Shown here piece after piece: positions 56,731 to 64,000 of a stretch of 64,000 nt of DNA; position 1 is the first letter of the stretch; every line of letters begins with the position of its first letter. A program made the translations under genes and the position numbers. This stretch comes from Moniliella sp. 'wahieum'. Taxonomy: Eukaryota; Basidiomycota; Moniliellomycetes; Moniliellales; Moniliellaceae. The DNA lies in contig RSEE01000036.1 in assembly GCA_003971905.1 (NCBI GenBank), positions 372,001 through 436,000 of the forward strand, written 5' to 3'. The notes below the pieces were generated by a model that searched no databases, had not been told where the DNA came from, and was given only the letters and a program-made list of their open reading frames with translations.

Positions 56731-59235
56731 TTGTGTGTGTGTCATCCGTTGATCTCACGCCCTGGGTTAGTTTCTTTGTGCAACACTTTTGTGGTTGTGC
56801 CTAATTTTGCTCTCCAAAACAACAATCCAACACTTGCATCCGGCTCGATTCCAAACCTGTTGACGCCCTCAATCTCAATCTCAATTGCTTGTTGTGCATT
56901 TCTCTCGCCTTGCCCCCATTTCTCCCCCTCATTCTTGGCTCCATTTCATGCATCTGACTTCGCTCAAAGAACCTGGGTTAAAGGCGGCCCTTCGGCTGTC
57001 AGAGCTGGAAGCCTGCTCCATGCCTCTTGCGCAACCAACGGGAACACCCCCGTTCACCTCTTCCCGGCCGAGATCTCTGTCTTGGTCTGTGTTTCTCTCC
57101 CAGCAACAGAGACAGAGACAGAGACAGAGCGTGACGGTCCCATCGACCTACTGTGCTCACCCCATCCGTCCGCGCGCCCAAGGCCCCACTTCCTCTTGCC
57201 CTGCCCTCTTCACGGGCCTCACTGTGTCACCCCCCTCGACTTGCCGGAACGGGTGGTTGGACAAACCACTAACAACCCTGTACCGAGCTCGTCCCACAAC
57301 AACGACGTGCTTTTCTCCCCCAGTGCCTCTTCGGGCGCTCCGTCACGGAGCCAGTCCATAACTCCCACTGCAACCCGTGGGGGTGCAAGCGAGACAAGCG
57401 AGACTAGCGAGTCGGATCCCGATGCTGGTAGCCCGCGGGGCGAGGAACGGGAGGGCGTTCGCGTGTCCTCCCACCCCTCCTCTTCCTCCTTCGCTTCCAC
57501 TCGTACCTCGGCCTCGGTCACCACCGCTCTCACCTCGGTCTATTCCGAATCGCCGCCGCCTGTGTACTGGGGCACCGCCTCTCTGGCCGGCTGGGACCCC
57601 TCGGAAGGCAAGAAAACGGCACCGTCCCATCTCGATAGGGCCGCCGCCGGACTGCAGATGCGGGGTGTAACTTCATTGGCTCCGCTATCGGCTACCAAAG
57701 CGGAGCCTAAGTCGGACGAGCGGGAGGGGTCGACCGATTCCCTGGTGGGCTCCAACTCGCCTTTGGGGTTGACCCGCTCCTTCTCGTATCCGATCGCTTC
57801 CCTCGCTTCGTCCGCGCGCACGCCTCCCGCCTCCTGGGACAAAGTCGATCGCCTCATCGTCCTCTCTGCCCTGTCGGGGTCCACCTCGCCGCCGGACCCA
57901 GACCGCTTCCCGCCCTTGCCCCCGTCCCTGCCCACACGGGCAGCCTCGAGCAAACCCAGCTCAACACGCACGCCCACCCCGACGCTCCCCCCGCACTCTT
58001 CGTCCCAGCCCGTGTCTACTGCCACGCGGAACGAGGTGGACGACACTCGCACAGAGCCAACCGCGGGCAAATCCGATGCTGGCTCGCCCCTTCGTCTCCC
58101 TGGCACCGGTTTGCCCGGTGGTGCGGCCGAGGTGCCCCCCGCGCTCATTCGGAGCCAAGGCGAGCCGTCGAGAGGCGGGGGTGGCAGCGTGGGCGCCGGC
58201 CCAGTCGCAGCACAGAATGCAACGCAGAGCCGCGGGGCTCGGGCTTGGGGCCGGGTACTGCTTCCACCGACTTAGCGGCAACGTTGACGCGGGGCGACCA
58301 AGTGGTCGCGCACGACCCCCATCCTGCGCGCTCCAGTACCCCGGACGATTTGATGGATGCCGTTTCGGCGGCTCGCTTGGCATATGCCTACCATCCACAT
58401 CAACTTGCCCTCCATCCGTACCCGTACCTCCATCCGCACCCGCACCATCCGCACCATTCCTTGGTGCTTGGCGCGCCCGAGCCCGAACCTGCACATGAGA
58501 CGGGTGGGCACAGGGAGCATAGGGCCAGCGCCCGGGCGCTCACGCAGAGGGAGACCGGGACGGGGACGGACCTCTATGATATGGAGATGGAGATGGAGAT
58601 GGGGCTAGCGGTGCCGATGGAGGTGGATATGGCTATGGACCTTGACCTCTACCGGGACGGTGAGGAAGGCGGGGACGAGACACTGCTGGGGCTGGACGAG
58701 CAGCCGCCATGGTGGTGGGAGGGCCGATTGCCTGTGCAAGCGTGGTCAGGGCCCACCTTGCGCATCGGACAAGCTCGTACCTCAGCTAACGCCACCGCCA
58801 CTGCCACCGCCACCACAACAGCCACCGATGCCGCCCTGTGGTTGGGCCATGGAATACGAGAAGAGCAGTACACTCTCCGTCTATGTCCGCTCTTGCCCGA
58901 ACCGGCGCCGACGCCTACCGAGTGGGTTCGGAACCTGGCGCGGGACCAAAACCAAGCGGCGGGACTCGGCTCCAACACCCCCGGCCTTCCTGTCCCGACG
59001 TGGGTGTCGATGGCCCGCTGGGCTCGCCAGGCCAGCGAAGATACTTTTCCTGTGGCCCGAGTGTGCTCCCGTTGCCCCAGCGCCCGCTCCTTGGGTGCCA
59101 GCCACGACGGACGGGCAGGAGGAGCCGTGGGACCCCACTGGTGTGGACGGAAGCGGGGATGGGCGGGAGAAGCTGTTGCCGGCGGTGGCCGGGCTGGAGC
59201 GGGCGTGGACCGAGTGGGATTGGAGTGGGGCGTGA
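56731..59235 (+). CDS. Unidentified Ser/Pro-rich protein
   Basis: I do not recognise this protein. A 514-codon open frame (56731-58275) is continued by another from 58245 and a third to 59235. The composition is low complexity: TETETETERD (from GAGACA repeats at 57111-57134), SASSGAPSRSQSITPTATRG and SHPSSSSFASTRTSASVTTA. Two more orderly stretches are ESPPPVYWGTASLAGWDPSE and TPPASWDKVDRLIVLSALSG. Later parts show HPHQLALHPYPYLHPHPHHP and an acidic, Met-rich DMEMEMEMGLAVPMEVDMAM. No signal peptide, enzyme motif or DNA-binding domain is visible. The first Met is not convincing, so a 5' exon may be missing. The protein is probably intrinsically disordered and intracellular. The frame changes near 58260 and 58900 follow the window-wide pattern. 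Confidence 0.45.
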
Positions 59236-59988
59236 CGAGGGAACGATTAGCGATTGTCGAGATTGGCGGGGTGTTGGGAAGGGTGTGGATGTGGATGTGG
59301 CCGGCTGCGACTGGGAAAGAAATTCTATAGCGGCTGCTTCTCTGTACAGCTTACATTGGCTTACGGGGGAGTTCAAGTTGAACGCTGCGTAGCACAGATC
59401 CACCTGCCATGCAGCCGAAGAAGAGGAAGCAGGGGCCGTATATACTCTACGCCGTCTGGGATCTGATCGGACCCTACGCTGCTTAGACTCGCTCGGCGGA
59501 GGGGCAGCACTTGGGCTGCCCCCGTGCTGCGCTCTGCTGCCCGGGGCTGCCCCACGCGGGCTGCTCCTTGCACCATGCCTGCCCGTGTGGCGCACGGGGA
59601 AGGCCGGCGCACGGGCAGTGTGCCTGCGACAGACAGGAGGGGGAGCGTACGCCGGACCAGGGCACAAGTGGCGCCGCCAGGGTGCAGCGCACGGCCCCGC
59701 AAGGGCCCAGTGTGCGACGCCTGGCTGCATGGCCGATAGCACGTAGCACACGCCCACTGTGCGTGCGCTCTTTGCTAGACCATACAACGGTGCAGGAGCG
59801 ACGATCAGCGATCAGACGTTGCGAGGGGGGAAATAGAACGCGCTCCACCGGCATCATCCACCGTCATCGATCATCACCCATCTCCACCGCCCCTCCAGCC
59901 CCTCCGCCATCGCCCTCGCCATTGCCCTCGCCCTCGCCTTCGCCATCGCCATCGCCATCGCCATCGCGCGCCCCCCTCCCCCCCGTTC
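59236..59988. other. Region upstream of BEM1
   Basis: GC-rich, without a gene. Contains TCATCGATCATCA (59864-59876) and an irregular CGCCAT/CGCCCT hexamer run (59924-59968) that ends 20 bases before the BEM1 start and would lie in its 5' leader. Confidence 0.6.
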
Positions 59989-62701
59989 ATGCCCTTCACC
60001 CCGCTGCGTCGCAGCCTGCTTGGCTCAGTGCACCCCCGCCCCACCTCGTCCTCCTCTGCCACCATGCCCAGCCTGCTCGCACCAGCCCCCGCCTCGGCTC
60101 CCACCCCCATCCCCGCCCCCGCCCCCCTCGCCGCCAAGCAGCCCCCGCTCCTTGTCCTCCGCGCACACACATCCTACCTCGCCCGCACTCCGCAGCAGCA
60201 GACCGTCCGCGCCGGCGACTTCTTCCACGTCCTCACCCCCCCCCCCACCCCGACTGGTACACCGTCTCCAACCCCATCACCGGCGCCCAAGGCTTAGCTC
60301 CCACCCATCTTTGACATTCTCACCCGCAGTGCTGCCTTCTCGCCTCCCCGTGCAGCTGCGGTAGCGTCCTCCACCTCTACCCCTACCCCTACCCTTACCC
60401 CCTCCGCCACCGCCGCCACCGCCGCCCTCCGCCCGCTTCATGCCCCCACCGGTTCGGCCAAGCTCACCCAGTTCCCTCCCCCTGCGCCCGGCCAGAGGGT
60501 GCCGTTCGTGCCGGGCCACGCAGCGGGTGCCGCGTCCGATGGATTGATTGACCCATGGACCACCCCCTCGCCTCCCGCCCTGTCGTCCTCGGTCCCTGCA
60601 GCGCCGGCGGTATCCACATCTGCTGTGCCAGTGGTACCCGATACGTTTTTGGGGATAGCCCTGTACGACTTTGTTGGGGAGCCGGACGAGTTGAGTGTGA
60701 AATCCGGGGTGTTGATCCGAGTGTATGCCTATGCCAATTCCGAGTGGCTCGTGGCCACCCGCTTGGACGCTACTTATACCGAGACTCGTCCGGGGCTGGT
60801 GCCGATGGCGTTTGTGGCGCTGATGGACCTGCGAACGGGCCGAATGTTGCCGCACAAACCGGCCGATCTCATTTCCGTTGGCGCCATCCCATCTGTCGCC
60901 ACGTGGCGCAAGCGACAGACAGCCTCCGCCAATCATCCTTCGCCCCCCCGGCTAAGGCCCAGGCACAACCAATACCCGAGCAAGCGAAGGCGTCGGCTCC
61001 CCCGTTTGGAACCAGTCCTTGGCAATGGCCGGCCTCGGTGGTTGATCCCAAAGCCCGTCCGCCCTCCGGCTCAATGGGGACCGCCAGCAAGCCCAAGGCA
61101 ACCCCAACGCATGGGGATAAGGCGGGGACCCCTTCCCATACCAAGGCAATCTCCATCTCGTTCGGCTATGGTCATCGCCACAAACCGGGATCGGCTCGGA
61201 ACGGATCCACAGCTACCTCCATCTCCTCCCCCATGTCCAACCCCACTCTTCGTGACGGTCCTGGATCGGTCCGCATGGTGGCTTCTTCGCCTCCACAAGG
61301 AAGCCTCAGTCCTCTGACCACTTGGTCTTCGTTGCCCGCCCCGGTTCCGGCCCCATTGGCTATACCGTCCTATGGCGTTGCCGACTTTGCCCCCGGTACG
61401 AGCCCCGGAGATGAGCCAGTGGAAACAATGCAGGGCCCTGCTGGATATGGCCTGGACCTTACCCCTGGTCCCGAAACTGGGGTGAGGACCGCGTTTGTCC
61501 CCTCCTTGGATGACGCGGAATCGGTAAGCACGGGACCGACGACGGGCGAGGCGGGGGAGTATGAATGCCAACCGCTCCCGCCCGGTCTTCCCAACTGGGC
61601 CGAGGTGGATGCGGTGCACACAGAGCAAGGCGATTACTGGTACCGTGTCCGTTGTCTCTGGAAGCCCGAGCCCAAGGGAAAAGAACGTCGCTCCCCTCCC
61701 CCGCTTCAGCGCTCTGATCCCTCGGACAACCTGAGCCAGTCCCCGGTGGAACTGGAGCTGTACCGTCTGTACGATGACTTTTACGATTTCCACGTGGCCC
61801 TCATGACCAGTTTCCCGCTCGAGGCTGGGCATGGCCCACCAGGATCGGGCCCCGCAATCATTCCTTCGCTTCCGCGTCCGCTGTCAAGCGGTGAGATGGC
61901 GAATGATGCAATGGCCGAACAACGACGGAGTGCGCTCGACACTACACGCGCAATATCGTTGCTCTTCCTCCCCATCCATCCCCGCTCGTCGGGGTGCAGC
62001 TCTTTTTTGACCCGCGCCCTGGCGACCGGGTGGTGCCCTACGCACCCACATCGCCCCCGCCTCAACCTTCGTCCTTACCCATGCCGTGGCCTGGGCACAC
62101 CAGCTCTCACCTCCCCGTCAGCTTCTCCGACCCGGCCGACCTGGCGGGCAAGCTGGACCACGTCCCCTCTCTTCGCACATCCATCAGGGCTCCCGCACCG
62201 ATTCGGGCAACAGCCATTCCGACCGGACCGGACCCAAAGTGGGGGCAGTGGGTTCGCCACGCTAGATACGGTTCGCCGCCCTTTTCGGCGCTACGGATGC
62301 CCACCACCACCGCGCTTCCACACCTCTACCACCGCCACCAACGCCCACCACGCCCTGCTCGGCCGCGTCGCGCAAACCGGGCTGGACCAAGATCAAGATC
62401 TTCCATTCGGCCACTGACGAGTTGGTCGCCGTGCGTGTCGATCCGGCTACCATCACTACGCCGACTTGTTGGCCAAAGCGCGCGAACGACTGGGCAGCCA
62501 AATTGTGTGCTGCGCTACCCCGAGTCGCTCGGTGCGGGCGATACCGCCGCCGCGGCCATCGCGGGCCGCCGAGGCGGCGTGCCCTACAACGCCAACTCGA
62601 CAGGACGCATGGTGATGGTGCGCTTGTTGGACGATGACGATCTGCGCGAATTGGCTCGAACATGGCGGGGTAAGGCAATGCTGTTTGCCGCGGCGCAGTA
62701 A
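59989..62701 (+). CDS. BEM1: Bem1/Scd2 polarity scaffold, SH3-SH3-PX-PB1 (frame-broken)
   Basis: Bem1 links Cdc42, its exchange factor Cdc24 (through PB1) and PAK kinases at sites of polarised growth. ATG 59989 (MPFTPLRRSLLGSVHPRP) precedes a first SH3-like domain (LVLRAHTSYLARTPQQQTVR, AGDFFHVL, then DWYTVSNPITGAQGLAPTHL). The second SH3 is clear: GIALYDFVGEPDELSVKSGV, VYAYANSEWLVATRL and RPGLVPMAFVALMDL (60650-60830). A long Ser/Pro linker leads to the PX domain (DYWYRVRCLWKPEP, YRLYDDFYDFHVALMTSFPL, EAGHGPPG; about 61600-61860). The C-terminal PB1 domain reads TKIKIFHSATDELVAVRVD (near 62390), ARERLGSQIVCLRYPES, and NSTGRMVMVRLLDDDDLREL before LFAAAQ and TAA at 62699-62701. Domain order and size match fungal Bem1/Scd2. 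Frame changes lie near 60300, 60930, 61960-62000, 62250-62400 and 62530. Confidence 0.93.
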
Positions 62702-63631
62702 CTCCCCCCCCCCCCTTGCCCCTCCAAAGTCTCGAGAGCCCCGCTGCTGTGGCCTTTGAACCAACCTCGTTTTTCGCTTGACTAGGGGGTCCTTGATTGT
62801 GTGAACGCCGCGCTTAGCTCGGACCCCGTTTCGCTTTGCCGCTCTCGTTTGGCATGGACTTGACTGCTTTCTTGCCCTTTTTCTTATCTGCCGAGACGGA
62901 GGCGGGTTGCAGTGGGCTTAGAGGTATACGACCTGTCGGTCTGTCGGTCTGTGGTTCTGTCAGTTTGTATGTCGGTTTCTCTGTTGATCTGCATGCGGAG
63001 AGGACCTCTTGGCCGCTGTCCCTGCCTTTCCCCTCTCCCCTTCCCCCGCCTGGACGCACACCCCGAGAGACTTTCGTTCGTTGTATACTTGCATACCCTT
63101 CTATTAGCTCGAAGAATATTATAACGAAAGTACAAGCGGTCCAAACAGGGTTTGTTGTAGTGCGAGGGGTCGAAACCTCGACAGGGCTGCCTACACGCCA
63201 AACGGAGAGAGATGTAGGGCGGGTTTCAATCCAAGCGACTAAGGGACTTGGTCGTTGCCTCTTCCAGAGTGGATGTGCATATGCCCTGCCGAGAGGGAAG
63301 AGTCACTGACTGAACTTAGGCGACCCTCTCTGCCTGTGTAGTTATGCCGATTCAGGCAGTGGCTGCTGCTTCGACTATAATACCACAATCAGGGGAGGAG
63401 AGAACCAAAGGAAAACAAAAGAGAATAGACAAGAGTAACAGGCGATGTGGAGATGGCATGAATCAAGAGAGTTGAACCACCCGAACAACATGGTCGGCAG
63501 AGACAAAAGGTCATGTTTGTTGCGGGGAGAGAACGACGAGGAAGGATGGGCCGGCTCCCAAGTACTTCAATCCTTTTGCCGATCGAAACAAAAGGAACCC
63601 AAGGTCCGGCAGGGGGGGGCGGGGTGCACTT
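62702..63631. other. Convergent region between BEM1 and GH63-type gene
   Basis: Contains a C11 run directly after the BEM1 stop, repeated CTGTCGGTCTGT and TTTGTATGTCGG words (62934-62980), and no gene. Confidence 0.6.
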
Positions 63632-64000
63632 TTAGTAGGGGGGAGGGCTGTACGGCCGCTGCGCGTCGTCGGGCATGTTGCCTTCAGGAGGGAGGGAGAG
63701 GTGCAAGCCAAGGGCGCGGTTGAGGATCGAGTAGGCCACCAAACCGGTCCATCCGGTCTGGTGGGACGCGCCCAAACCGCGGCCCGTGTCCCCATCAAAG
63801 TACTCTGGCACCGAAACGAGGGGGGAAAAGTACGGGTTAAAGTCCAAGAGGTCGGTGCCGCCATTGAGCGGACGTCGGCCCTGGGCGTCAGGAGCAAACA
63901 GGCTTATCAGCCGCCGCTCCAACTCGGACGCTACCTCGGCGAGGGTAAGGTACTTGCCCGATCCGGTGGGCAACTCAATGGTAAAGGAAGAACCATAGTA
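63632..64000 (-). CDS. GH63-type glucosidase, C-terminal part (runs off the window)
   Basis: GH63 enzymes trim alpha-linked glucose, for example from N-glycans or related oligosaccharides. The visible C-terminus begins inside the protein at the window edge: SSFTIELPTGSGKYLTLAEV, ASELERRLISLFAPDAQGRR and LNGGTDLLDFNPYFSPLVSV. Then PEYFDGDTGRGLGASHQTGW and TGLVAYSILNRALGLH follow. The run EYFDGDTGRGLGASHQTGWTGL is a hallmark of the cytosolic/bacterial-like GH63 group as I recall it. The stop TAA at 63632-63634 follows YSPPPY. This last stretch is not broken. ER glucosidase I versus the cytosolic type cannot be decided without the N-terminus. Confidence 0.8.
   Translation of the reverse strand, partial: YYGSSFTIELPTGSGKYLTLAEVASELERRLISLFAPDAQGRRPLNGGTDLLDFNPYFSPLVSVPEYFDGDTGRGLGASHQTGWTGLVAYSILNRALGLHLSLPPEGNMPDDAQRPYSPPPY

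Noticed and set aside
63158-63185. T-arm-like GCGAGGGGTCGAAACCTCG
   Set aside because: The loop length is wrong and no acceptor, D or anticodon arms lie upstream.

Overview
The window is nuclear DNA of a fungus, most likely a basidiomycete. The fungal signs are short GT-AG introns of about 45-90 bases and fungus-specific proteins: the Bem1/Scd2 polarity scaffold, a HapX-type iron regulator, Fcy1 cytosine deaminase, a GH128/Asl1 glucanase and an Ecl1-type zinc protein. The MP88-like mannoprotein and the secreted family at the left edge are ones I associate with basidiomycetes. Coding DNA is GC-rich (roughly 57-60%) with few introns per gene. The lineage cannot be fixed from the sequence; a yeast- or smut-like basidiomycete would fit.

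Layout, left to right. A small secreted protein (+), RPB3 (+), RPN10 (+), an unidentified broken gene (+), a cytochrome b5/FMN hydroxy-acid dehydrogenase of the CYB2 type (+), a GH128 glucanase (+), a HapX-like bZIP factor (+), and phospholipase C (-, convergent with HapX). Next come a gene-poor stretch holding a decayed Ty1/Copia fossil (about 21.7-23.8 kb), a Sec14-type lipid transfer protein (-), ATP1 (-), SEC61 (-), an epoxide hydrolase (-), and an unusual MAP kinase (-). An intron-bearing tRNA-Arg(ACG) (+) and cytosine deaminase (-) follow, then an MP88-like secreted protein (-), an Ecl1-type zinc protein (-), a GH88 hydrolase with a GPI-like tail (-), an unidentified Ser/Pro-rich protein (+), BEM1 (+) and the 3' end of a GH63-type glucosidase (-). 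Long gene-poor gaps (40.98-45.72, 47.37-51.45, 53.01-56.7 kb) carry short palindromic word repeats.

Almost every conserved gene is interrupted by one-base frame breaks. This includes genes that should be essential (ATP1, SEC61, RPB3, RPN10), yet protein similarity continues smoothly in a neighbouring frame and splice sites and catalytic residues are intact. The tRNA also lacks one D-stem base. The simplest reading is uncorrected indel error in the assembly, so I do not call these host genes pseudogenes. Coordinates span the whole gene, introns and breaks included.

Functionally the window mixes housekeeping (transcription, proteasome, ATP synthase, ER translocation) with a loose surface/polarity/signalling set (GH128, MP88-like, GH88, BEM1, MAPK, PLC1, Sec14). 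There is no sign of a secondary-metabolite cluster or of recent gene transfer. The most notable single items are a MAPK whose activation motif reads SGH instead of T-x-Y, a CYB2-type enzyme whose C-terminus probably ends in the peroxisomal signal SKL behind a poly-C run, matching ACGCGT arrays about 0.6 kb upstream of two genes, and recurrent families of palindromic intergenic words.
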